In this document: positions 39,435 through 48,760 of the stretch, piece after piece
Numbering within the stretch: the stretch's first letter is position 1
Layout: each line of letters begins with the position of its first letter
Notes under the pieces: generated by a model
What the model was told of the DNA's origin: nothing
Database searches by the model: none
The model's input: only the letters and a program-made list of their open reading frames with translations
Origin: Martensiomyces pterosporus
Lineage: Eukaryota > Kickxellomycota > Kickxellomycetes > Kickxellales > Kickxellaceae
Length of the DNA stretch: 64,000 nt
Direction: 5' to 3'
NCBI GenBank assembly: GCA_025201845.1
Contig: MU603936.1
Span: 102,148 to 166,147 of the forward strand
Made by a program: the position numbers and the translations under genes

Positions 39435-41129
39435 ATGAGCGAGTTTGTACAAGGCGTAAGGCTCACCTTTGAGCTGCCCTTTGAGCTACCCACACCCGTC
39501 TCCTTCCCCTTCGAGTCAATCGGCGACTTTAAGCCTGGGAACCAGATCCCAAAGTACGACTTTGCGCTGGAGAAGAGGATTATGAAGGACATTGCAAAGC
39601 AAAAGCAGGAGGACCAGTTCAACATGCTGAAGCAGGCGCAGCAGCAGCTGTCAATGGTCGACATTATTGCGTCACGTAAAAGCCGGCATAAGGGCAAGGA
39701 GCCAGACCGCGGTGAGAGCAGCTCGAGTGCCGGTCGTGCTGGCGGGTCTTTGATTAAGCCCAGCAGCGACAGCGGCGTATCGAGGATGCAGAGTGGCGGT
39801 GCCTCAGGGACGATTACAGATGCACTGACGTCAAACTCGGTGCCACCGCAGCAGCAGCAGCAGCAGCAGCAAGTGCAGGGACTGGGTGCACAAGGGGCGT
39901 TTGGCTACTCGAGCGTGCAGTCGGGCATGGCAACCGCAGGACAGGTATCGGCTATCCAAGGATCGCAGGTGGAGCGGCCTCACTCTGCAGGGCCGGCTGC
40001 CCCTACTCCCAGAGCGGAGCATGCTGCTGGTGATGGCGGTGGAGCTACCACTCAGGTGGCCACTGCAAATACAAACGCCAATCCAGGCATGTACGCGCAA
40101 CCACCTATGGCTGCGAGCAGCGTGATTTCAGCGTCGTCTGTTGGTCTGAACAGTCAGCTGAGTGGGTCACCTCCCATGCAGATGAATACGCCGCCTACTT
40201 CCCAAAGCCAGCAGCAACAGTTTGTACCAGTGACTGTGATGCAGCAGCAGCAGCAGCAACAGCAACAGCAGCAGCAGCAGCAGCAGCAGCAACAGCGACA
40301 GCAGCAACCCCAAACATATATGCAGCAGCGACCAGCATACCCCCAGCAGCCAACTCAGGTCCCACCGCTAATCCCAGTACAGCCACAGTCAACGTATGCA
40401 TCAATCACCCCTGCTACACAGCAGAATCAGCAACCAACGAATATGTCGTCTGCGTTCTCTGCCCAGCCGGTGTCTGGACAACTATCCTCGGCACAGCCCT
40501 ATTCAAGCATGGCCGCAGAGACAACAGGACCCAGACCTGGTGTTGTCCGCCCGACGATTACCACGCAGCAGCAACAATCGCCGCAGCCGATCCAGAACCA
40601 GTTCAGCACGGCGTCCTCTAACCAAAACTACAGCCAATACTCGTCATCGTTCGGTACACTGCCCGTGCGGCAGGAACCACTGCCGCCAAGACAAAGCAAC
40701 GCTCCCTTGCACCCAGTGCTTCCGCCAAAACCTGACGAGTGGAAACCGCCCGCAATCAACGTTAGTGGCTCACAGCAGCCGCCTGGCATTGCTGCCACCT
40801 CGCCACTGGCAGGAACGTCGGCGGCGGCAGGTGGTTCAACGTCGCCTTCGTCAAGTCGGCCATCAATTCCGCCGCGCAGACCGCAGAACCAGCAAGACCC
40901 CGCTGCACCGGCCATCCCACCCAAACCCTTTTCGTCATTCAGCGAGTTTGACTTTGCCCCGGATGAGCCAGCAGCCATTGGCTCGTCAGACCAGGGCAGC
41001 GGTCACGTTGAGCAGCTCAACACGCTTATGAGCATGGGATTCAGCCAGCCGCAGGCCATACAGGCACTGGAGATGTACGACTATGATGTAAACAAGGCCA
41101 GCAACTACTTGATTGACAATGCATTTTGA
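39435..41129 (+). CDS. UBAP1-like ESCRT-I protein: N-terminal UMA-like motif, Q-rich linker, C-terminal UBA
   Basis: 564 residues. The N terminus has a 50-residue hydrophobic/proline motif (FELPTPVSFPF, then QIPKYDFALEKRIMKDI) matching the UMA motif of animal UBAP1, where a Pro/Gly-rich strand precedes YDFSLEKK. The middle is low complexity, rich in Gln, Pro, Ser and Ala, with polyQ encoded by CAG/CAA at 40242-40306 and PPKPDEWKPP motifs. The last 45 residues form a UBA domain (LNTLMSMGFSQPQAIQALEMYDYDVNKA), which binds ubiquitin. UMA anchors UBAP1/MVB12 to ESCRT-I, so the likely role is sorting of ubiquitinated cargo into multivesicular bodies. UBAP1 normally has tandem UBAs; only one is seen here. 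The UBA is certain; the UMA call is by eye. Confidence 0.72.
   Translation: MSEFVQGVRLTFELPFELPTPVSFPFESIGDFKPGNQIPKYDFALEKRIMKDIAKQKQEDQFNMLKQAQQQLSMVDIIASRKSRHKGKEPDRGESSSSAGRAGGSLIKPSSDSGVSRMQSGGASGTITDALTSNSVPPQQQQQQQQVQGLGAQGAFGYSSVQSGMATAGQVSAIQGSQVERPHSAGPAAPTPRAEHAAGDGGGATTQVATANTNANPGMYAQPPMAASSVISASSVGLNSQLSGSPPMQMNTPPTSQSQQQQFVPVTVMQQQQQQQQQQQQQQQQQQRQQQPQTYMQQRPAYPQQPTQVPPLIPVQPQSTYASITPATQQNQQPTNMSSAFSAQPVSGQLSSAQPYSSMAAETTGPRPGVVRPTITTQQQQSPQPIQNQFSTASSNQNYSQYSSSFGTLPVRQEPLPPRQSNAPLHPVLPPKPDEWKPPAINVSGSQQPPGIAATSPLAGTSAAAGGSTSPSSSRPSIPPRRPQNQQDPAAPAIPPKPFSSFSEFDFAPDEPAAIGSSDQGSGHVEQLNTLMSMGFSQPQAIQALEMYDYDVNKASNYLIDNAF
40242..40306. repeat. CAG/CAA polyglutamine tract
   Basis: Near-pure CAG/CAA run encoding about 20 glutamines in the UBAP1-like protein; a shorter run lies at 39849-39870. 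Likely variable in length. Confidence 0.9.
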
Positions 41130-41284
41130 GCAGAGGCAGGCGAGGATGTTTTATTTAGACATGGTCTCTACCTCTTTAAATTGTTTATTTAAACGTTGAC
41201 ACTTTTATTATCCTCTGCAGCCGCTGCAGCCAGCACTCAGATGTGTGCCATAAAACGGAGGGCTGCCTGCTTTGCTTTAGCCGG

Positions 41285-41560
41285 CTAGCACCACACAAAG
41301 TCTGCCAGCGCGTCAAATGTTTGTGTAGTTGTGGCCAAGTTGGAGCTGGCAGCTTCTTCGGATAAGGAGCCACTGCCAGAGCTGCTGCTGGATGCGTCGA
41401 TTACTTGTCCAAGCGTGTCCTGTACGAATTCCTCATGCATTCTGTGTGCTTGCAGTGCCAGCGATTGCTGGTAAAAAGAAGTGCTCGAATCGAAAAGGTG
41501 CTTTGGGATGGTTTGGTATATGTCAAGCAGAGGATTGAATGTATTCACTCCCTCCTCCAT
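41285..41560 (-). CDS. possible 91-residue uncharacterised protein
   Basis: A frame starting at an ATG on the - strand (MEEGVNTFNPLLDIYQ) and ending in TFDALADFVWC. The first 55 residues look like amphipathic helices (DIYQTIPKHLFDSSTSFYQQSLALQAHRM), the rest is Ser-rich. I do not recognise the family. Support: a TATATAA on the same strand ends 16 nt before this ATG, a spacing shared with several certain genes here, and composition is protein-like. Against: the frame continues upstream to 41920 without a stop, with improbable Cys/His-rich sequence, so the 5' boundary is a guess and the frame could be fortuitous. Confidence 0.4.
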   Translation of the reverse strand: MEEGVNTFNPLLDIYQTIPKHLFDSSTSFYQQSLALQAHRMHEEFVQDTLGQVIDASSSSSGSGSLSEEAASSNLATTTQTFDALADFVWC

Positions 41561-42275
41561 TCTCCTTTCTCCCTTCTTATATATCCACACATCATGTATC
41601 CTCACTGCCCCAGTGTTTGCCAGCAACAATGGCAAGTATCCCACAACAAAACGTCTAATGCCATTCGCCCAGCTGCAATTGTCTAGAGCGATGTGGCCTA
41701 CATGCCTGTGCAGGGATGTATTGACCCGGAAGCAAGCGGGCATTCCATGGCTGTTGTTTCCGAATACAAACACAAAAAGCACTGCCGCCATGCGCCTCCT
41801 CTCGCACACTCCCATTCTCAATGCTGTTGCCACTGCCCGTGTTACCAAGCCCGTCAGGCGTGTGCGAAGAGAGTGTGCAGACCCCTCTCCTTCACAGCGG
41901 CTGGGACAATGCTTGTCCATTCATGCACCCTCCGCCCAAGCATGCCGCGCATTGCACATACTGCTTACTTTGGTAAGTGTGCGGGTGCCGTCTGCAGAAA
42001 ATCCACCACTGCCATGCAGCACTGTTGAGGGGAGGAAGCGCTGGGTTGCCTTGTATGACCAAAGAAGCAAGCGGCATTTACCAAAGCAAGGCTCACATCA
42101 GCACTCCCAGTTCACGTGGCAATTCCCCGTAAGGACATCCATTTCTGATATCCGAATATCAGCCCACAGGTATACACCAAACGGGCTGCAGAGGCACGCG
42201 GCAGCGCCCTAAAGCCTCTTTCTTGCTCTTTTCTTTTCTCCGCTCACCCAACTGCACAGCACCAGCGCAGCAACC
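41561..42275. other. intergenic region before Yaf9
   Basis: About 715 bp. The - strand frame that continues here from the 91-residue candidate looks non-coding. An inverted repeat with 7-bp arms lies at 42145-42162, about 113 bp before the Yaf9 start. Confidence 0.5.
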
Positions 42276-42929
42276 ATGAAGGCCGGAAAGCGTATGAAGG
42301 GCGTTGTCATCAGCAAGCCGATCATGTACGGCAACATAGCCACGGAGCTGCTGTCGAAAAAGACCGACCACACACACAAGTGGACCGTGTTTTTACGAGG
42401 ACCCAACGGCCAGGACATATCCTACTTTATCCACAAGGTCGAGTTCAAACTGCACGAGACATTTGTGAACAACAACCGGGCATTCAAGAGCCCACCGTAC
42501 GAGGTCACAGAGACCGGGTGGGGCGAGTTCGAAATCATCACAAAGATCTATTTCCCGCCGGTGTCTGGGGAGAAGCCCATTTCGCTCTACCACATGCTGA
42601 AGCTGTATCCGCCGGACTCGCAGGGCCAGTCGTGGCCCAAGGGAAAGCCCGTGAACAACTTCTTCTACGACGAGCTGATCTTCAGCGAACCTACAGAGGA
42701 GTTCTTTGAGATCCTGACCAAGGGCGCCAGTGGTCCGGAGATTCCGCTCAAGGCATCGGGCAACCAGATATTCAGTCTCGAGGCAGAGGCTGCAGAGTGC
42801 AAGCGGCTAGAGTCTGCCGTGGCTCAGGTTACGGATAGCTACAACGACTACAAGGATAGGGCCAAGGTCGCCGAGATTGAGATCGCCAGGCTCCGCCGCG
42901 ACATTGCTGCCCTGGAGTCTGCCAGCTAG
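42276..42929 (+). CDS. YAF9: YEATS-domain protein Yaf9 (GAS41), shared subunit of NuA4 and SWR1
   Basis: 217-residue reader of acylated histone H3 lysines. The YEATS domain fills residues about 8-140: GVVISKPIMYGNIA, DHTHKWTVFLRGPNGQDISYFI, KVEFKLHETF, PPYEVTETGWGEFEI and KIYFPP, with the aromatic residues of the acyl-lysine pocket (His, Ser/Tyr and the GWGEF loop). The C-terminal about 45 residues form a coiled coil (ECKRLESAVAQVTDSYNDYKDRAKVAEIEIARLRRDIAALE) used for complex assembly in the family. Length is typical. With Eaf7 it gives two NuA4-related subunits in one window, though far apart. Confidence 0.96.
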   Translation: MKAGKRMKGVVISKPIMYGNIATELLSKKTDHTHKWTVFLRGPNGQDISYFIHKVEFKLHETFVNNNRAFKSPPYEVTETGWGEFEIITKIYFPPVSGEKPISLYHMLKLYPPDSQGQSWPKGKPVNNFFYDELIFSEPTEEFFEILTKGASGPEIPLKASGNQIFSLEAEAAECKRLESAVAQVTDSYNDYKDRAKVAEIEIARLRRDIAALESAS

Positions 42930-43102
42930 CTCTTGAGCCACTCTACCACAACCACCACTAGCACACACCCCAAATAGGTCTTGTAATTTTTTCTTCGTTC
43001 GATGGTGCTTGGGCGGCAATAGCTATTCACAGATACAATCGAAAATGGGGAGGATGTCGCTAGTAGTAACCACAGGAGCCAAAACGATGGAGAGCTAGCT
43101 CT

Positions 43103-43363
43103 TCATTCGTCGTCATATTCATGCAGCTGATTGTCCTGGCTGTGAAGCGGCAGAGGCGTCCATCCCTGGTTGCGCTGAGTGCCTTGCCGCCGCTGTCGGA
43201 GCCAGTGGCGAAGCTGTAGTAGGGCCTCACGGCCCACGCAAGTTGTGAAGAAGCACCAGAGGACAGCCGCGAGGCCAACAAACACACAAACAACGAGCAG
43301 GGCGACGAGGCTCGTAGGAATCCCATCTTCGCTATTCTGACCACCGTCGTTGCTTGGCGCCAT
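43103..43363 (-). CDS. small single-pass membrane protein of unknown function
   Basis: 86 residues: a short polar N terminus (residues 1-15), one strong transmembrane helix (PTSLVALLVVCVFVGLAAVL and following WCFF), then a basic Arg/Gln-rich stretch (LRHWLRQRRQ) and an acidic end (HEYDDE). The charge pattern suggests N-outside, C-cytosolic topology. No family recognised. It lies alone between Yaf9 (stops 173 bp away, convergent) and the Rab gene (divergent, 367 bp), which leaves room for an independent gene. Coding status rests on the clean start, membrane helix and positive-inside flank. Confidence 0.5.
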   Translation of the reverse strand: MAPSNDGGQNSEDGIPTSLVALLVVCVFVGLAAVLWCFFTTCVGREALLQLRHWLRQRRQGTQRNQGWTPLPLHSQDNQLHEYDDE

Positions 43364-43701
43364 CCTCAGTGTTGGAGTAACTCGGGTTCGTGTTTATGCA
43401 AGGTGTCTAGTGTATATCTGCCAAGAGAGAAGCCCCAAAGCAAGGCGCTAGCGGATATACGAGGCGGGCCAAGAAAGTATGGTATTTTGCGTGGCGAAAA
43501 GGCGGGCAAGCAGGCAGCCAGGCAGGGAAAAAGCGAGGGGTCATGCTGCAGGCTGGAATTCCACGGATTTCGCGCTCTTTTCTGCCCCTGAGCCAAGCAG
43601 CAGCCCTTTGCCTCATGCCTGCTAAGCAACTCTGCCTCTCCACCACGACAGCCCTTTTTATTTTACTTTATATCGTTGCTCTTTGCCATCTCTAAGGAAA
43701 T

Positions 43702-43708
43702 TATAATA
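43702..43708 (+). promoter_or_regulatory. TATAATA element before the Rab gene
   Basis: TATA-like element ending 22 nt before the Rab ATG at 43731; fits the start-proximal pattern seen in other genes here. Confidence 0.35.
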
Positions 43709-43730
43709 GAGAAATAGAACCACTTTGGCC

Positions 43731-44774
43731 ATGGCGACTGCTCAGAAGAACACCAGCTACGACTATCTGATGAAGCTGCTGCTAATCGGCGACTCTGGTA
43801 AGTAGCACTAATTGAACTTGTCTGCGCTGTGTGCTCTGCGCACCAGCCCATCTGCACACTGCCGAGACGCAAGACACGAGTGCTTATTGCGTGCTAATAC
43901 AAAATCGCCTGTTCTCCTCCTTGCGCGAACATGCGTTTGTAGGCGTCGGCAAGAGCTGCGTGCTGCTTCGTTTCTCTGACGATTCGTTTACGCCCTCGTT
44001 CATCACAACAATCGGAATCGACTTCAAAATCCGCACTATCGAGCTGGACGGCAAGCGTATTAAGCTCCAAATCGTACGTAGAGCAACCACCCGCATTATT
44101 CTGTATTGCGCGGATAAGCGCCATGCGGGGGTACTGCAGGACAGCCCGCTTCCATGCTTGTTTCCTGCCTGTATTATGTGCTCACGCTGAAGCACACATG
44201 CCTTGTCGTGTATCTGCTACTGCGGCATAATTGGCCTCTGCTCAGGCACACGCACACATGTATGCCACAGCACTCTACTTATGCGGCCACGCAGCTTTCT
44301 TTTGCATTCTCTCCATTCCAATTTGTTTAGTGGGACACGGCTGGCCAGGAGCGCTTCCGCACGATCACCACAGCGTACTATCGCGGGGCAATGGGTATCC
44401 TTCTGGTGTACGACGTTACCGACGAGAGGTCGTTCAACAACATCGAGAACTGGTACCGCAACATCGAGCAGCATGCCAGCGAGGGCGTGAACAAGATCCT
44501 CATTGGCAACAAGTGCGACATTGAGGAGCGCCGGGCTGTCCCCAAGGAGAAGGGCCAGAAGCTCGCTGAGGAGCTTGGAATCAAGTTCCTTGAGACCAGT
44601 GCAAAGTCCAACACAAACGTAGACGAGGCGTTCTTCAGCCTGGCGCGCGATATCAAAAAGCGTCTCCTCGACACGTCTGCAGAGCCCCGCGATCAGGCAG
44701 CGGCTGGCGGCAAGGTCAGCATCAATGACTCGCAGAACAATGGCAACCAGAACATGGGCGGCGGCTGCTGCTAA
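43731..44774 (+). CDS. Rab GTPase of the Sec4/Ypt2/Rab8 group
   Basis: 213-residue small GTPase controlling exocytic vesicle delivery. Exons: 43731-43797, 43943-44073 and 44331-44774; introns of 145 and 257 nt, GTA...TAG. G motifs: GDSGVGKSC (P-loop, split by intron 1 within the glycine codon), switch I with [26 protein letters not shown] and ETSAK. The effector-region pattern ([19 protein letters not shown]) and [20 protein letters not shown] are of Rab8/Sec4 type. The C terminus ends GGGCC, the double-geranylgeranylation signal. No key residue is missing. Confidence 0.96.
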
Positions 44775-45431
44775 GCCTTGGTCGGCAGAACTCGGGCTTG
44801 CTCAGCCCAGTCTCGCCCATTCCGCTTGTATCCTCGATCCAGGCCCCTCGCTGCTGCACAGTTGAGGTGAATGCATGCGATGCTGTACAACCTCTCCGTC
44901 CTTCCTTTTCTCACCAACACCAGCCATGCCTCCTTTCTCCTTTCCTTCAGCCTTGTGCCTTTTCTTGTCCTCACCCACACTTTTAATAATCACTATTTGC
45001 CACTTTGCCTGTTGCTGCACTTGGGCAGACTGCGTCTGCCCACCCACACAGGAACTATTTATATACCACGGGCTGTTGGCTCCTGAATGTTGACATCTCA
45101 ACCACCACCAGCAGCCTGTTGTTAGATCGCTCGCACCATGCTGTGCGCGCATGCCGCAAATCAGGCACTGCTGCGAACTGCGGCTCCTGCCGAGTCGCGA
45201 CTCGACAAGAAAATATGCGCCAGATCTGCGTGCTGCAGAACAGAGGGGGGAAAAATTAACTAAAAAAATTGGCCTCCAACAAAAAAAAAAAAGCAACCTC
45301 GTTTCCATGCCGCTCGAATTGCAAGCCTGGGCTCACTCTTGTTCTTTCCGTTCACAACAGTGCGCCTGTTTCTCACACACATACACTCCTACCGACACTA
45401 GCATCTGGCAGCCACCAGCGAGCGAGCGAGA

Positions 45432-45438
45432 TATATAG
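45432..45438 (+). promoter_or_regulatory. TATATAG element before Spb1
   Basis: TATA-like element ending 18 nt before the ATG at 45457. Confidence 0.4.
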
Positions 45439-45456
45439 AGAAGGAGAACCACCAGC

Positions 45457-48143
45457 ATGGGTTATCAGAAAAAGACCGGAAAGGGACGTCTGGACAAGTA
45501 CTACCATCTTGCCAAGGAGCAAGGGTACCGTGCTCGTTCGGCGTTCAAGCTTATCCAGCTCAACAAAAAGTACAACTTCCTGGGGTCAGCACGCACGCTT
45601 ATTGATCTGTGTGCGGCTCCTGGTGGATGGCTTCAAGTAGCGCAAAAGTACATGCCCGTAAAGAGCCTAATCATTGGTAAGAGTCGGCCACCTTTTTTCC
45701 TTTCCAGGCACAAGCACGGAGGATTCATGCCGTTGTCTTGCTCCTGCTCTTGCTAATTCGGCAGCCACTCTTGTTTTATGCTTCGACCAAAGTAGGCGTG
45801 GACCTGGTGCCGATCAAACCCATTCCAAATGTTATCACATTTGCCGAGGATATCCTTACAGACAACTGCCGCAACCGCCTGCGCCAGGAGATGAAGACGT
45901 GGAAGGCGGACGTCGTTCTCCACGATGGCGCACCCAACGTCGGATCCAACTGGTCGCACGATGCCTATTCGCAGACGGAGCTTGTGCTGATGTCGCTGAA
46001 GCTCGCGACGGAGTTCCTGCACAAGGGCGGAACGTTCGTCACCAAGGTGTTCCGGTCCAAGGACTACAACAGCCTCATCTGGGTGTTCAACCAGCTGTTC
46101 CGCAAGGTGGAGGCAACAAAGCCGCCGTCGTCGAGAAACGTCTCGGCTGAGATCTTCGTCGTGTGCCAGGACTTCATCGCGCCCAAGAAGATCGACCCCC
46201 GGTTCCTCGATGCCAAGTACGTGTTTGAGGACCTGGTGCTCAACAAGGCGCAGACGTCGACGGACATCTTCGCCCCCGAGCTCAAGAAGAAGAAGCGCCA
46301 TCGCGAGGGCTACGAGGATGGCGATTACACGCTGCACAAGCGCATCGACGCCATGGAGTTTGTCAAGAGCAGAGACCCCGCAGGCACACTGGGCGAAGCC
46401 AACGAGATGACCTTCGAGTCCGAGGAGGCTCGCGAGATGGCCAAGCTGCCCGAAACAACGGAGGACATTCTGCTTGCCTGCAAGGACCTCAAGGTGCTCG
46501 GAAAGAAGGATTTCCGCACACTGATGAAGTGGCGCGCCGGGCTCCGTGAGCGCTATCAGCTGGAGAAGGCCGAGGAGAAGCCCAAGATTGACGAGAACGA
46601 CAAGGGCGACGGCGAGGACGGAAGCGACCTTGAGGGGGAGCTGGATGCTCTGGCCACCGAGGAGATGAAGAAGCTCAGGAAGGACCGCAAGCGGCAGAAC
46701 GTCAAGCGGCAGCGCAATCTGATCAAGATGCAGCTGAACATGACGACCCCCAGCGATATCGGCATGGAGCAGGATGGCGGCGAGACCATGTTTGAGGCAT
46801 CGAAGGCTGTCGGCGACAAGGAGGCGCTTAGACAGCTGCACCGCAGCAAGGTCGATTCGATCGACGTGGATGCTGCGCAAGCAGAGGATGAGCTGGTCGA
46901 GCTCGGTGCCAGACCCGCCAACTCGGACGACAGCGACCTTGAGGAGGACGAGGACGATGGCCGCAACAATGCTGACGAGGACGAGGAGGACCGGCTGGCC
47001 TCGCTGGAAAGAGAGATGGATACGATGTACTCCGACTACATGGACCGCAAGCGCCAGCGCGATGCGCAGTTTGACATCAAGAAGAAGCGCGCCGAGGAGG
47101 AGGAATTCCGCGGGTTCAGCGATGAGGAGGAAAGGGAGAGGAACTCGGACTCCGATGCGCCAGACTCTGGATCCGACTCAGAGCACGATTCAGAGGCTGA
47201 GTCTGCAGCGAGCGAGGACGAGGAGATTCGCAGCATGATGCGCGATGCCAAAAAGAACAGGGCAGCGGCGAAGCGCGCAAAGGGTGCCAAGACATCGCCT
47301 AATGCCGAGGTGGCGCTTGGTGGCCGCGCAGCCATGTGGTTCGACCAGCCCATGTTCAAGGGCGTTGGCGGCGTTAACCTCGACGACATCACCGATGACG
47401 AGGATGAGGAAGAGAAGGATCGTGCTGGCTCCAGCGGCAAGCGCAAGCGCCCTGTCACCCAGACTGGAGATGAGGAAGGCGAAGAGAGCGACGATGACGG
47501 CTTCGAGGTTGTTTCTGCCGATGAGCACAGCGACCCTAACGATGTCGAGCTCGAGGACGAGCAGCGGCAGGCTGACTACGACCTGGCAACGCCCGAGGCA
47601 ATGACCATGGTCCGTGACTTGGTGAACCGCAAGACCAGCAAGCACGAGCTGGTCGACAAGCACTTCAACCGATACACGTTCAACGACGCCAACGGGCTGC
47701 CCGAGTGGTTTGCTGACGACGAGAAGCAGCACAACAAGCCCATGCTCCCAGTGTCCAAGGAGGCGGTGCGCATGCTGCGCGAGAAGCTCAAGGCCCTGGA
47801 CGCGCGGCCAATCAAGAAGGTGGCCGAGGCCAAGGCGCGCAAGAAGATGCGTGCAGCCCAGCGCATCACCAAGATGCAGAAGAAGGCCGAGTCCGTCATT
47901 GCCAGCGAGGACATGACGGAGGCCGAGAAGGCCCGTAGCATCGACCGGATGATCAAGAGAGCGACCAAGGCCAAGCCGAAGGAGAAGGTCACTGTGGTTG
48001 TCGCCCGCAACGCCAACCGCGGCCTCAAGGGCCGCCCGAAGGGAGTCAAGGGCAGGTACAAGATGGTGGACCCGCGCATGAAGAAGGAGATTCGCGCACA
48101 GAAGGCCCGCGAAAAGCGCGGCAACAAGCGCGGAAAGCGGTAG
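45457..48143 (+). CDS. SPB1: 2'-O-ribose rRNA methyltransferase Spb1 (FtsJ family)
   Basis: 855-residue nucleolar enzyme that methylates 25S rRNA during 60S subunit assembly. Exons 45457-45676 and 45796-48143; intron 119 nt. The N-terminal FtsJ domain has [20 protein letters not shown], the SAM-binding DLCAAPGGW and the catalytic aspartate in [10 protein letters not shown], with the downstream lysine in [12 protein letters not shown], so the K-D-K-E set looks intact. A central acidic region (DUF3381-like) and the lysine-rich Spb1 C-terminal domain follow ([56 protein letters not shown]). Length matches yeast Spb1 (about 840). It follows the Rab gene on the same strand. Confidence 0.97.
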
Positions 48144-48760
48144 GCGCCCATGCTGGCACAGGGTCCCTCGCCAACAGGGCATTCCAGGCCGCAGCTTTAG
48201 TTTTCCCTTTAAGCGTTCGTTTCGTACGCTGCTTACACAATCTCTATCCAGCAAACCTCCATTTGGGCGACTTGTGCGCGCGTGGCAGCTGCCCGCAGAG
48301 CAGTTACCAGTGAACAATGCGCGCATAGATTAGGGGGGAAATGCGTGTCTTGTGCTGCGTCGGCTGCCGCGCCGTTTTTGGAGCAGGGGACAGGGGAGGG
48401 GCAGCAGGCGCTGGGCATGTGAGCAGCATCGCCGCCATCTCACGGAGCGAACAAGAGGAGGACAATCGACGAATTTCCGGTGAAAAAAAAGGATGCATAG
48501 AGTGAGACGAGTGGTTGTGCTTGATTATTTGGAATAGACTAGGGAGAGCATGGAGAGGAGAACAAGAAGCAGGACAGCAAACAGAAAAGACAAGAGGATG
48601 AGAATAGTGGGAGCGGTGGCAAGGGAAGAGATATTAGAATGAAGAGAGTACATCTACACTGATACACTTGGTGGTGGTAAGAGGAAAGTGGGGCTCAAAA
48701 GGCGATGGGAAATTAAAAAGAGTGCGGAGAGAACGCGGTGGCGACAGGCGCGGCAGGCAT
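48144..48760. other. convergent intergenic region between Spb1 and G-alpha
   Basis: About 617 bp. Purine-rich on the + strand from 48530 to 48730, an A run at 48482-48490; no gene seen. Confidence 0.5.

Noticed and set aside
41561..41920. Upstream part of a 211-codon - strand frame
   Set aside because: Cys/His/Arg-rich with no protein-like pattern; only the part after the ATG at 41560 was kept as a weak candidate.
45753..48326. 375- and 378-codon frames on the - strand
   Set aside because: Antisense to Spb1 (45753-46880 and 47190-48326); Leu/Val/His-rich shadow translations.
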